Positions 16,954 to 24,141 of a stretch of 42,893 bases of DNA are shown here, one piece after another; within the stretch, counting starts at the first letter, position 1; each line of letters opens with the position of its first letter. The translations under genes and the position numbers were made by a program. The notes beneath the pieces were generated by a model. It did not search any database, was not told the origin of the DNA, and saw nothing but the letters and a program-made list of their open reading frames with translations. The DNA comes from Pirellulales bacterium. GTDB lineage: Bacteria > Planctomycetota > Planctomycetia > Pirellulales > Thermoguttaceae. The stretch covers positions 1-42,893 of the forward strand of contig JAFGFF010000253.1 of NCBI GenBank assembly GCA_016931075.1, in the 5' to 3' direction.

Positions 16954-17123
16954 AGTGTTGTGTCTCGCAATGGGTAGCATTAATCATGGACAATCTTGGC
17001 ATTCTGTAGGGAACGGCCTCTGTGCCGTTCCCCGGTTGACCGAGCCATCGGAACGCCACGGAGGGCGTTCCCTACAGGTACGTGTCATAGTGATTAATCA
17101 CGATCCGATTGAGACACTACACT
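16954..17123. mobile_element. MITE-like element interrupted by a hairpin doublet
   Basis: An outer inverted repeat pairs 16954-16991 (AGTGTTGTGTCTCGCAATG, then ATTAATCATGG) with 17084-17123 (read on the other strand AGTGTAGTGTCTCAATC, then ATTAATCA). The match is imperfect, with gaps. The inside is taken up by the doublet at 17004-17077. There is no coding capacity. Terminal repeats of this size with no gene suggest a non-autonomous transposable element; the family is not identified and no target duplication is clear. Confidence 0.5.
17004..17077. repeat. REPIN-like doublet, CTGTAGGGAACG class, with covarying stems
   Basis: Left unit 17004-17031 has the hairpin GGAACGGC-CTCTGT-GCCGTTCC; right unit 17050-17077, read on the other strand, has GGAACGCC-CTCCGT-GGCGTTCC. 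The stem base pair that differs has changed on both sides (GGC/GCC versus GCC/GGC). The right unit is identical over 28 bases to the one at 22725-22752. Confidence 0.88.
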
Positions 17124-17146
17124 TGGTAGACAATGCTGCTTTGGAG

Positions 17147-17167
17147 GGCCACGCTCTGAGCGTGGCC
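17147..17167. repeat. Single hairpin of the TGGAGGG class
   Basis: GGCCACGC-TCTGA-GCGTGGCC, preceded by TTTGGAG, matches one unit of the doublet at 14591-14659. It stands alone, about 50 bases downstream of the FHA gene's stop, and could end that transcript. Confidence 0.7.
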
Positions 17168-17217
17168 GTGTCATCCGGTACTTATGTGAGGATCAGTAAT
17201 TGATATCCTTCGATTCG

Positions 17218-17862
17218 TCAGACCGGTTCGAGGCAAAACGCGAAACGGTCGCCGGCGATTCGGGAGTTGGGTGTAATGGGACCTTTGTTGTGGTGCGAAC
17301 GGCCGTCGATTTCCAGGTCGCCTTGCGTCCGGCAAAACAGAGTCTTGTCGTGACGGTAGAGGATCACGTCCTGGCGCCACTGCCGGCAGACCACGTGGCT
17401 GTGCGGCCGGGGTCCCAGGACGAACGAATCGGCCATCAACAGGATCGCGTCGGCCGACGGATGGGTCCGGTGGCGGCTGAGGAAGTCCAGTCGGGCCGTG
17501 GCGCTCAGGGCATGAGGCAACCGAAAGCCCAACCGGACGCCCGAGCCCAACTGGATCTCGTGCCCGTCGCGCAACCCGGCCGTCCCGGCCACCTGTTTGC
17601 CTTGCACCCAGACGTCGCGAAGGGCGTCGATCACGTAGCCTTCGCCGTCGCGACGGATGCGGGCATGGCGGCTCGAGAGGTCACCCAGGATGGGCACGTC
17701 GACCGAGCCGGGCCGCAAAGGCTGACCCAGCACGACTTCGTCACCCAGGCAGACCCAATAGCCTCCGACCGCGTCGATCCAGAGGAGAAAACGATCGGAT
17801 CGGGGTTGCGACATCGCATCCATCGAATCGGGTTCCCGAGACTGAAACATCCATCGAATCAT
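17218..17862 (-). CDS. FHA-domain protein, possibly with a second degenerate FHA domain
   Basis: A 214-residue soluble protein. Residues 25-115 fit a forkhead-associated (phosphothreonine-binding) domain: YWVCLGDEVVLGQ, then the hallmark GDLSSRHARIRRDGEGY with Ser-Arg-His, then GKQVAGTAGLRDGHEIQLG. Residues 140-214 repeat the pattern weakly (DSFVLGPRPHSHVV, DVILYRHDKTLFCR, LEIDGRS, RIAGDRFAF) without the S-x-x-H motif. The same-strand kinase downstream makes a signalling pair plausible. The start is uncertain: 17862 gives MIRWMFQSREPD; ATG at 17814 (MSQPRSDRF) is an alternative. Neither has a Shine-Dalgarno site. It is 54 bases from the coiled-coil gene upstream and may be co-transcribed with it. 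Confidence 0.85.
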   Translation of the reverse strand: MIRWMFQSREPDSMDAMSQPRSDRFLLWIDAVGGYWVCLGDEVVLGQPLRPGSVDVPILGDLSSRHARIRRDGEGYVIDALRDVWVQGKQVAGTAGLRDGHEIQLGSGVRLGFRLPHALSATARLDFLSRHRTHPSADAILLMADSFVLGPRPHSHVVCRQWRQDVILYRHDKTLFCRTQGDLEIDGRSHHNKGPITPNSRIAGDRFAFCLEPV

Positions 17863-17915
17863 TGTGACACGTCCACGCTATGATGGCCAGGGGCAAGACG
17901 TTGCCGACCGCCGGG

Positions 17916-18713
17916 TCAGTCCCGGGCCAGGGCCTCCGGTTCCGGCTTGGGCGGATGGAAATAGACCGAGACCTGGTCGACGATATCCTCGGGCGACGCC
18001 TCGTCCAGGGGGATCTGGTCGTGGAAGTAGTCCTGGGCGTCCAGGAGCTTCCGCTCCGTCTCGATACGGATCTGCAGGTCGCTGATCAGCTCCTTGACCC
18101 GTCCTAGCTGGCTGTCGTCGAACTGATACTCGCTGGTCGTTTGGGCGGCAGCGATCATCTGGCGCTGCGCTTCGAGATTTTCGATCTCGACGAGCAACTG
18201 GCGACGGACGGCCAACATGCCTTCGAGTTTCTCGCGCGCGGCTTCGAGGCCCTTGGTTCGGGCGTCGTAGATCTTCTGCAGGCTGTCGAGCGTGGCCTTG
18301 TCGGTCTTGAAACGCTCGAAACGGTTAGCCAGATCGATCTTGACCTGCTTCTCGGAATAGGACCGGCCGGCATAGCGGAAGACGTTTTTCCCGCTGGTCA
18401 GGTCGGCCTGCAGCCGCATGATTTGTTCCTTGTCGGTTGTCTGCCGTTTCTCGGCCTTCTCGATCCGCTTGGCCAGTTGGGCCAGATGCGCCTGTTCCTT
18501 GGCGATCAGGTGCATGTTCTTCTCGACCTCGGGGCCGAGTTTTTCGATCATCCCGCGGGCCCGCTCGATCTGAAACTCGGTCGAGAAGGCGTTCTCCGCC
18601 GTGCTCTGCAGGTAGGCGGCCGACGTTCGGAGATAGCTGACCACGCCGGTCCCGGCGAACAGGGCTCCTACGATCACTACCCCTCCCACGACAAACAGTA
18701 CTCGCTTGACCAT
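17916..18713 (-). CDS. Membrane-anchored coiled-coil protein
   Basis: A 265-residue protein. The start at 18713 follows an AGAGGAG Shine-Dalgarno site at good spacing. Residues 5-30 (VLFVVGGVVIVGALFAGTGVVSYL) are an uncleaved anchor or signal segment. Residues 45-225 are almost entirely helical and heptad-like (QIERARGMIEKLGPEVEKN, HLAQLAKRIEKAEKRQ, GLEAAREKLEGMLAVRRQLL), with one break at YAGRSYSEKQVKIDL. The C-terminus is acidic and Pro-rich. It is similar in layout to coiled-coil envelope proteins of planctomycetes and to PspA-like proteins, but I recognise no specific family. Confidence 0.85.
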   Translation of the reverse strand: MVKRVLFVVGGVVIVGALFAGTGVVSYLRTSAAYLQSTAENAFSTEFQIERARGMIEKLGPEVEKNMHLIAKEQAHLAQLAKRIEKAEKRQTTDKEQIMRLQADLTSGKNVFRYAGRSYSEKQVKIDLANRFERFKTDKATLDSLQKIYDARTKGLEAAREKLEGMLAVRRQLLVEIENLEAQRQMIAAAQTTSEYQFDDSQLGRVKELISDLQIRIETERKLLDAQDYFHDQIPLDEASPEDIVDQVSVYFHPPKPEPEALARD

Positions 18714-19114
18714 GACTCGATCTCCTCTTGCCAGATTCTCGGGGAAAGGGGACAGACACCATTCTTGGGCACGCCTCGCTTGTCGGCCCATGACAAATGG
18801 CGCCTGTCCCCTCTTCCCCTTCCAGAAATAGTCCCCAACAACACGTCCGCCGAGCAACGTCGTCAACGGACGCAACGACCACTCGGGCTGCCGAGGTGTC
18901 GCTCTACGGGGCCATTCGCCCGGTCCGAGGAGATCTTCATTACCTGGGCGAGATTTCCGGCCATTTGTCACATCCCACCAAAACGAGGGGCAGACGAAGC
19001 GAATGCACTGCCCCTGCGGTGGCAAGTCGCCTTGGCCGGCCAAGGATACACCGCTACATTGGGTAAGAGCAGCAATCCGGTATCCTACTTTGGTCTCGAG
19101 AACGAGTTGGTCGT
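18714..19114. other. Divergent intergenic region
   Basis: Promoters for the coiled-coil gene (minus) and the CinA-like fusion gene (plus) should be here. Apart from the doublet at 18741-18819, I see no repeat, small gene with a ribosome site, or clear promoter. A stretch at 18994-19060 encodes a short Cys-Pro-rich frame in plus orientation without support. Confidence 0.4.
18741..18819. repeat. Inverted repeat of the GGGGACAG class
   Basis: GGGGAAAGGGGACAGACACC (from 18741) faces GGCGCCTGTCCCCTC (to 18819) with several mismatches, and CATTCTTG faces ACAAATGG more loosely. This motif (GGGGACAGGCACCATT) is a common interspersed repeat in planctomycetes and other bacteria, often described with REP-type elements. 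It lies 28 bases upstream of the coiled-coil protein's start codon. Confidence 0.75.
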
Positions 19115-20281
19115 ATGTCGTGCTCGATCGAGCAGCTTACGCAACAGATCCATGCTTCGCCGACGCATCTGGTCCTGGCGACCAGCGGCGGGGGGGCGGG
19201 CGCGGTGGCGGCCTTGGCTCAATCGCCCGGGGCGTCGCGGACGCTGCTCGAAGCGATCGTGCCCTACTCGGCCGAGGCGATGGTCGCCTGGCTGGGCGGC
19301 CGGCCTGATCAGTTCTGCGCGGCTGAGACGGCCCGGCGGATGGCCATGGTCGCGCTGCTTCGAGCGACGGCGTTGGACAACTCGTGCGTTCCGCTGGCGG
19401 GCGTGGCCTGCACGGCCAGCCTGGCGACCGATCGCCCCAAGCGCGGCCCCCACCGTGCCCACGTCGCCATCCAGACCTCCTCCTTCACGGCCACCCGTTC
19501 GGTCCAGTTCGGCAAAGACGAGCGGACCCGGATGGAGGAAGAAGAGTTGGTCACACGGCTGCTGCTCAACGCGGTGGCCGAGGCGTGTGGAAACGAGCCG
19601 GCGCTCAAACTGGATCTGCTGGACGAGGAAGAAGTCTACCGGACGCAAACGGTGGCCCCGCCCGCCTGGCAGGAACTTCTGCTGGGCAATCGCCAGACGG
19701 TCCGCAAGGGACCGCCCGTGCCCGAGGGCGAATCCGAAACGGAAAATCGGGTCCTTTTCGCCGGCGCGTTCAACCCGATCCACGCCGGCCATCGCGGCAT
19801 GGCGCAAATGGCCGAAGAGCTGTTGGGCCGGCCGGTCGAGTTCGAGATCTCGATCCTCAACCCGGACAAGCCGCCGATCGATTTCGACCAGATGAAACGC
19901 CGCCTGGCCCAATTCGACGACCGGCAAACCGTCTGGCTGACCCGCGCGGCGACGTTCGTCGAGAAGGCGATCCTTTTCCCTGGGGCCACGTTCGTCGTCG
20001 GGACCGACACGCTGCGACGGATCGCCCAGCCCCGCTATTACGGTGACGACCCGGCCGCCTGCCGCGCCGCCCTGAGCCGGATCGCCGCCCGAGGGTGTCG
20101 CTTCCTCGTCTTCGGCCGCAACACGGGCACCGGCTTCGTCAGCCTCAGCCACCTCGACCTGCCCGACCCGCTCCGCTCACTCTGCCGCGAAGTCCCGGCC
20201 GACCAATTCCGCGAAGACATCTCCTCCACCGAAATCCGCCAGGCCCGCATCGCCTGGGCCGAAGAAGGCTTCGGACCGTAG
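19115..20281 (+). CDS. CinA-like domain fused to a nicotinate-nucleotide-adenylyltransferase-like domain
   Basis: A 388-residue two-domain protein. Residues 10-165 resemble the CinA C-terminal/PncC amidase fold: LVLATSGGGAGAVAALAQSPG replaces the usual AESCTGG, followed by AIVPYSAEAMVAWLG and LAGVACTASLA. Residues 211-388 are a nucleotidyltransferase: FAGAFNPIHAGHRGMAQ contains the HxGH motif (216-225), with ISSTEIRQAR near the end as the ISSTxIR motif. PncC deamidates NMN and NadD/NMNAT adenylates NaMN or NMN, so a fusion would join two steps of pyridine-nucleotide recycling. That is inference. The CinA Ser is probably kept, but the Cys-Thr-Gly after it is not, so amidase activity is uncertain. 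Confidence 0.85.
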   Translation: MSCSIEQLTQQIHASPTHLVLATSGGGAGAVAALAQSPGASRTLLEAIVPYSAEAMVAWLGGRPDQFCAAETARRMAMVALLRATALDNSCVPLAGVACTASLATDRPKRGPHRAHVAIQTSSFTATRSVQFGKDERTRMEEEELVTRLLLNAVAEACGNEPALKLDLLDEEEVYRTQTVAPPAWQELLLGNRQTVRKGPPVPEGESETENRVLFAGAFNPIHAGHRGMAQMAEELLGRPVEFEISILNPDKPPIDFDQMKRRLAQFDDRQTVWLTRAATFVEKAILFPGATFVVGTDTLRRIAQPRYYGDDPAACRAALSRIAARGCRFLVFGRNTGTGFVSLSHLDLPDPLRSLCREVPADQFREDISSTEIRQARIAWAEEGFGP

Positions 20282-20363
20282 CTCGGCCATTGCACATCAG
20301 ATTGCCCGGGCGATGTACTGCGGACTATTGTCGTTTCGGACCAACATATATCAGCAATCCCCC

Positions 20364-21071
20364 ATGCCCAGCACGTTTTTCGTCTCCGACCTGCACCTGT
20401 TTTCGAGCCGATCGCAGGAGCACCGTTATCAGGAGGCGATTCGTGGGGTGGCGGCCGGGGCCGATCGACTGGTGTTGGGGGGCGATATCTTCGATTTCCG
20501 GTGGAGCACGATGGCCAGCCCGGAGGAGGCGGTCGTTCGGGCGGCCCATTGGCTCCGCGAGCTGGCCGTCGAGTGCCCGGCGTGCCATTTTCATTTCGTC
20601 CTGGGCAATCACGACTATCATCAGCCGTTTCTGGACCGATTGGACCATCTGCAAGAACGATTGGCCAACTTGACCTGGTATCCGTTCTTCGCCCGGCTGG
20701 GCACGGCCGTCTTCCTGCACGGCGACGTGGTCGATCGGCGAATGACGGCCCGAAAACTGCTCAACCGCCGGGCGGCTTGGCTCCACAAGCAGCGGCGAGG
20801 ACAGATGGCCAACCGGCTCTACGACCTGGCCATCTCGGGCAACCTCCACCGGCCGGTGGTCCATTGGGCCCGACGAAAGAAAACGGTCGCCCGACGGATA
20901 CTGAAGTACCTCGAAGAAATCGGCCAAGGTCCGGCCAGCGGCCTGCGGAACGTCTACTTCGGCCACACCCACCTCGCCATGGCCGACTATCTCTACCAAG
21001 GCATCCGCTTCCACAACGGCGGCGCCCCGATCAAGGGCCTGCGATTCCGGATTATCGAGGCGGAGACTTGA
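20364..21071 (+). CDS. LpxH-like metallophosphoesterase (UDP-2,3-diacylglucosamine hydrolase type)
   Basis: A 235-residue calcineurin-like phosphoesterase. The binuclear metal site motifs are all present: SDLHLF (8-13), GGDIFDF (39-45), GNHDYH (81-86), FLHGDVVD (117-124) and GHTHLA near residue 210. LpxH cleaves UDP-2,3-diacylglucosamine to lipid X, the fourth step of lipid A synthesis, at the inner membrane. Similar proteins have other pyrophosphatase roles, so the exact substrate is open, but the presence of lpxK later in the window fits lipid A synthesis. The start at 20364 was chosen because it aligns with the family; the longer frame from 20313 adds 17 residues without similarity. Confidence 0.87.
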   Translation: MPSTFFVSDLHLFSSRSQEHRYQEAIRGVAAGADRLVLGGDIFDFRWSTMASPEEAVVRAAHWLRELAVECPACHFHFVLGNHDYHQPFLDRLDHLQERLANLTWYPFFARLGTAVFLHGDVVDRRMTARKLLNRRAAWLHKQRRGQMANRLYDLAISGNLHRPVVHWARRKKTVARRILKYLEEIGQGPASGLRNVYFGHTHLAMADYLYQGIRFHNGGAPIKGLRFRIIEAET

Positions 21072-21194
21072 AGGTCTTGCCTTCAAGATCTTGGCGCGGT
21101 CCGTTCCCTCACGCGGACAGAGCCGGTGATACGGGCGAAGAGCACGGACATAGCCCGCGGCACTCGACAGAGTAGATTTTCGATTCGCAAGAGC

Positions 21195-21350
21195 CTACTG
21201 TGGGCAGGCCATCGGGGCGGGCTGGCCGCCGGAGAAGCCGCAGCCGCCCCAGTTGCCCCAGTCGCAACCGGAGGATCCGCCACAACAGCAGCAGCCGGCC
21301 ACCGTGGCCAGTCCGACAGCCAGGGCCAGGCAGAACATGAAACGTCTCAT
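21195..21350 (-). CDS. Small Cys/Gly-rich lipoprotein (51 residues)
   Basis: A short gene that is easily missed. The start at 21350 has a strong ribosome site (AAGGAG) nine bases upstream. The product begins MRRFMFCLALAVGLATVAGC, a lipoprotein signal with lipobox VAGC, so a mature peptide of about 32 residues would start at Cys20. The mature part has four consecutive Cys, then GGSSGCDWGNWGGCGFSGG and ends APMACPQ. Seven Cys in about 32 residues suggests metal binding or disulphides. Function is not recognised. It sits between the LpxH-like gene and holB. Confidence 0.7.
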   Translation of the reverse strand: MRRFMFCLALAVGLATVAGCCCCGGSSGCDWGNWGGCGFSGGQPAPMACPQ

Positions 21351-21512
21351 CCGAGCGTCTCCTTCGCGGAAAGGCCCGCCCGAGAACCAGGCGACCTTCC
21401 GACACGAAACAGGTATCCCCCTTCAAGACAAGAAAAGCGGCGAATTGTACTCGTCGGCTGGGAACGCCGCAAGGCACGTTCCACCGCCGCCACGCCCCCC
21501 GATCGGGCCAAA

Positions 21513-22568
21513 TCACCGCTCAGCCATTGCCGTGGCCAGGTCGTCGAGCCAGCACTCGATCAGAGTGGCCTGGTTGGCGTTGCGGTCGATCTGGCCGGCT
21601 GCAGCGAGGCACCGCTGGAGGCACGCGGCGGGTGCCTCGGCGTGGGTGGCCCAACCGGCTTGGGCCCGACGGACCGACTCAGCCAGCTTGTCGTCGCCCT
21701 CGTCCGCCCGACCGACCGAGGCGACCATCACGCGACGGTAGAAATCGACCGCCACGGCCACGACCTGATGGAACCGCCGGCGGCGCTTCGGCGCTTCGCG
21801 GCCCGCCTCGTCGATGAATGCGCCGACCGATCGGGCCAACCGGACGCTCTCCAACACGGGCTGGGCCAACTGGCGAAGAAAATCGTCGCGGAACTCCCAC
21901 AACGCCGGGTCGAGCCATTCGATCGCCTGGCGGAGGCTCCCTTGGGCAAATCGGGCCAACCGCTGGGCTTCCCGCGGGTCGGACACATGCCCTTGGGACA
22001 AGAGCAGTTCGGCCACGACCTCGTCCGGAAGCGGTTGGAACCGGACGATCTGACACCGCGACCGGATCGTCGGCAACTGCTTCGCCGGGCTGGTGCCCAC
22101 CAGGATCATCACCGAGCGGGGCGGCGGCTCTTCGAGCGTTTTCAACAGGCAATTGGCCCCTTCGGCGTTGAGAAAATCGGCGTCGTCGATCACGGCGATC
22201 TTCCGCCCCCCGGCGAACGGCTTTAGGCCGATGTCGTGGCAGAGGCCTTCGCGCATCCGGTGCTCCTTGTCGCCGATCAACAGCTCCAGCGGCAGGAACG
22301 ATTTGTCTTCCGGTTTCGAGACGAGAACCAAATCAGGATGCGACCGTGCGGCCACCTGCTCGCACGCCTCGCACCGCCCACACGCTGCCAGCTCCGATTC
22401 CGGATGGGTCGTGCAGAGCAGCGCCTGGGCCAACGCCACGGCCGTCGTGTGCTTTCCGACGCCCGGCGGCCCCACGAACAAAAAGCTGCTGGCCAACCGC
22501 CCCCGCCCGACGGCCTCGCGGAACCGCCCGATCACCTCATCGTGGCCGTGAATGCCTTGCCAGGTCAT
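21513..22568 (-). CDS. holB: DNA polymerase III delta-prime subunit
   Basis: A 351-residue AAA+ clamp-loader subunit that helps load the sliding clamp for DNA replication. Walker A is GPPGVGKHT (33-41). The zinc site Cys52, Cys63, Cys66 and Cys69 is intact (LLCTTHPESELAACGRCEAC). Walker B-like VIDDADFLN and the sensor motif LPTIRSRCQ are visible, followed by the family's C-terminal helical domain. The next gene upstream is tmk, and tmk-holB is a common bacterial pair, here separated by a 28-base-arm repeat. The start MTWQGIHGHDEV is as expected for the family. Confidence 0.95.
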   Translation of the reverse strand: MTWQGIHGHDEVIGRFREAVGRGRLASSFLFVGPPGVGKHTTAVALAQALLCTTHPESELAACGRCEACEQVAARSHPDLVLVSKPEDKSFLPLELLIGDKEHRMREGLCHDIGLKPFAGGRKIAVIDDADFLNAEGANCLLKTLEEPPPRSVMILVGTSPAKQLPTIRSRCQIVRFQPLPDEVVAELLLSQGHVSDPREAQRLARFAQGSLRQAIEWLDPALWEFRDDFLRQLAQPVLESVRLARSVGAFIDEAGREAPKRRRRFHQVVAVAVDFYRRVMVASVGRADEGDDKLAESVRRAQAGWATHAEAPAACLQRCLAAAGQIDRNANQATLIECWLDDLATAMAER

Positions 22569-22636
22569 GATGTTATCTTGCCTCTAGAGAGGGCAGTGGC
22601 TGAGGGCAGATTAATCAAATCCAATCCAAGGTAAAT

Positions 22637-22752
22637 CTGTAGGGAACGCCCTCTGTGGCGTTCCGGGTTTTTTCAATCAGCACGGGAAGCGATACGATGT
22701 GGCGACCGGGAACGCCACTACAAAGGAACGCCACGGAGGGCGTTCCCTACAG
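22637..22752. repeat. REPIN-like doublet, CTGTAGGGAACG class, with long loop
   Basis: Left unit 22637-22664 (hairpin GGAACGCC-CTCTGT-GGCGTTCC) faces right unit 22725-22752 (GGAACGCC-CTCCGT-GGCGTTCC on the other strand). The arms differ at one loop position. The 60-base middle contains a damaged third copy (GGGAACGCCACTACAAA). The right unit ends three bases before the tmk stop codon, so the element lies in the tmk-holB gap. Confidence 0.88.
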
Positions 22753-22754
22753 GT

Positions 22755-23414
22755 TTATTGTTGCTTTCTGCCCCTCTCCCAAAGGGAGAGGGGAGCATTC
22801 TGGACCGCGGCGCGGAGGTCGGCTTGGACGGTGTCGATATCTCGGGCGGCGTCGATCACGACGATCCGATCGGGATGTCGGGCGGCTTCGTCCAAAAAGC
22901 CTTGACGCACGGCGGCGTGGAAGGCGTCGCCTTGCTGTTCCATCCGGTCCAGCGATCGGGCCAATCGGGCGGCCGCCGCGTCGGAGGGCATGTCCAGCAG
23001 CAGGACCAGGTCGGGCTCGAGGCCGTCGGTTGCCACCCGGCCCACCTGCCAGAGCGTCGGCACGTCGAGCCCGCCGGCGTGGCCCTGGTAGACGACGTTG
23101 GCCAGCAGATACCGGTCCGACAGCACCGTCTTGCCCTCGGCCAGTGCCGGCCGGATCACCTCCTCGACCAGTTGTGCCCGGGCGGCCATGTACAACAGCA
23201 TCTCGCTCCGCCGGTCGATCCTCAGATCGGTCCGCCTCAACAGCACCTCCCGCACCGCCTCGCCCAACGGCGTACTGCCCGGGTCCCGGCACACCACCAC
23301 CTCCCGCCCCTGCCCGCGCAGCCACCCGGCCAACAACTCCATCTGCGTCGACTTGCCCGTGCCGTCGCAGCCGTCGATGGAGAGGAAGAGGGGAGGTGGG
23401 ATTTGTTGTTTCAT
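22755..23414 (-). CDS. tmk: Thymidylate kinase
   Basis: A 219-residue kinase that makes dTDP from dTMP for DNA synthesis. P-loop DGCDGTGKST (14-23), the DR-containing segment VLSDRYLLANVVYQG and a LID-like region (ARSLDRMEQQGDAFH) are present. Its start overlaps the stop of the lipoprotein gene as ATGA. The last residues (NAPLSLWERGRKQQ) are not family sequence: they are a translation of the palindromic repeat at 22771-22793, so the C-terminus was altered by a repeat insertion. A broken second copy of the first 33 codons lies upstream at 24000-24096. Confidence 0.95.
   Translation of the reverse strand: MKQQIPPPLFLSIDGCDGTGKSTQMELLAGWLRGQGREVVVCRDPGSTPLGEAVREVLLRRTDLRIDRRSEMLLYMAARAQLVEEVIRPALAEGKTVLSDRYLLANVVYQGHAGGLDVPTLWQVGRVATDGLEPDLVLLLDMPSDAAAARLARSLDRMEQQGDAFHAAVRQGFLDEAARHPDRIVVIDAARDIDTVQADLRAAVQNAPLSLWERGRKQQ
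22771..22793. repeat. Palindrome of the CCCCTCTCCC class inside the 3' end of tmk
   Basis: CCCCTCTCCC and GGGAGAGGGG form a perfect 10-base stem with an AAA loop. Other copies are at 24969-24991 and about 41607-41629. Here it is read in frame as part of the tmk C-terminus. Confidence 0.85.
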
Positions 23415-23884
23415 TCGCTCGCCTCCGTGTCAAATGAATCTTTTAGGCGAATGATCGAGTTAAGGAACTCGTCTCGGTGCAAGAAGTACTTCTTCAATTC
23501 ACCCTCATCCTTGTCTTCCAGGTATTTTTTGAGGGCTTGGGTGGCCTTGACCATGTTTCGAAACACCGGCATTACCTTCCGGTCCCGATCTCGCAAGTCG
23601 CTACGCGCATAGGTGTGATCAAGCATTTCCTGGAGACGACTGTCCTGTCGTTTGAGCGCATCGAGCAAATCTGAGATTCGTTCAGCATCTCGTTCACTAT
23701 CGGTGCCTGAACGAATCTTGCTAACGACGAGTTCGTTGGCATGCAGCGTTGCCATAAGTAAGCTCATCGTTGTTGCACCGACGATTCGCCGATACTGTTC
23801 TCTCACTTTAGTGTCATTGGAACAGCCGAGCGACACGACAATGCAAAATATCGCAAATGACCTGAGAGCAATCCTCTGTGCCAT
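23411..23884 (-). CDS. Low-G+C lipoprotein of unknown function inserted upstream of tmk
   Basis: A 157-residue protein, start chosen at the ATG at 23884 (a TTG at 23908 is also in frame). Residues 1-21 (MAQRIALRSFAIFCIVVSLG, then Cys) are a lipoprotein signal with lipobox SLGC. The mature part is helical and charged (DAERISDLLDALKRQDSRLQEM, VKATQALKKYLEDKDEGELKKY). I recognise no family. Base composition is clearly lower in G+C than tmk or holB. Its stop overlaps the tmk start (ATGA), yet the sequence upstream holds a broken copy of the tmk 5' end. Together this suggests the gene arrived by insertion into tmk, leaving tmk whole. Confidence 0.8.
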   Translation of the reverse strand: MAQRIALRSFAIFCIVVSLGCSNDTKVREQYRRIVGATTMSLLMATLHANELVVSKIRSGTDSERDAERISDLLDALKRQDSRLQEMLDHTYARSDLRDRDRKVMPVFRNMVKATQALKKYLEDKDEGELKKYFLHRDEFLNSIIRLKDSFDTEASE

Positions 23885-23999
23885 GCTAGTCACAACCTTG
23901 TTAAACAAAACAATACGTCGATTTTGGTTTACATGGGATCTCTAATCAAGAGTCTTTCGTCTTCTCATGCGGTCCTGGCGGCCGGAGTTTCTTCGCCTC

Positions 24000-24096
24000 G
24001 CAGCTACCCGGCCAACAACTCTATCTGCGTCGACTTCCCCGTCCCGTCGCAGCCGTCGATGGAGAGAAAAAGTGGAGTTGGCTTTTCTTGTTTCAT
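24000..24096 (-). pseudogene. Duplicated 5' fragment of tmk
   Basis: The minus strand from 24096 reads MKQEKPTPLFLSIDGCDG, then TGKSTQIELLAG, a stop, then LRG. Against the intact tmk start at 23414 the segment from SIDGCDG to LRG differs at only a few bases, including the change that makes the stop. Similarity ends after about codon 33. The sequence upstream of the ATG differs from that of the real tmk. Confidence 0.85.
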
Positions 24097-24141
24097 TAGT
24101 TTCTTACCGGGCCGGATCAATGAGAAATGTTGGACGGCGAA

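Larger units (their letters stand above)
16675..17217. other. Repeat-dense intergenic region upstream of the kinase gene
   Basis: Between the FHA gene and the kinase start are 543 bases with no gene. They hold three inverted-repeat structures: the perfect 25-base doublet at 16722-16800, a MITE-like element at 16954-17123 with a hairpin doublet inside it, and a single hairpin at 17147-17167. Bases 16801-16953 show nothing recognisable. The kinase promoter must lie here but is not obvious. Confidence 0.6.
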
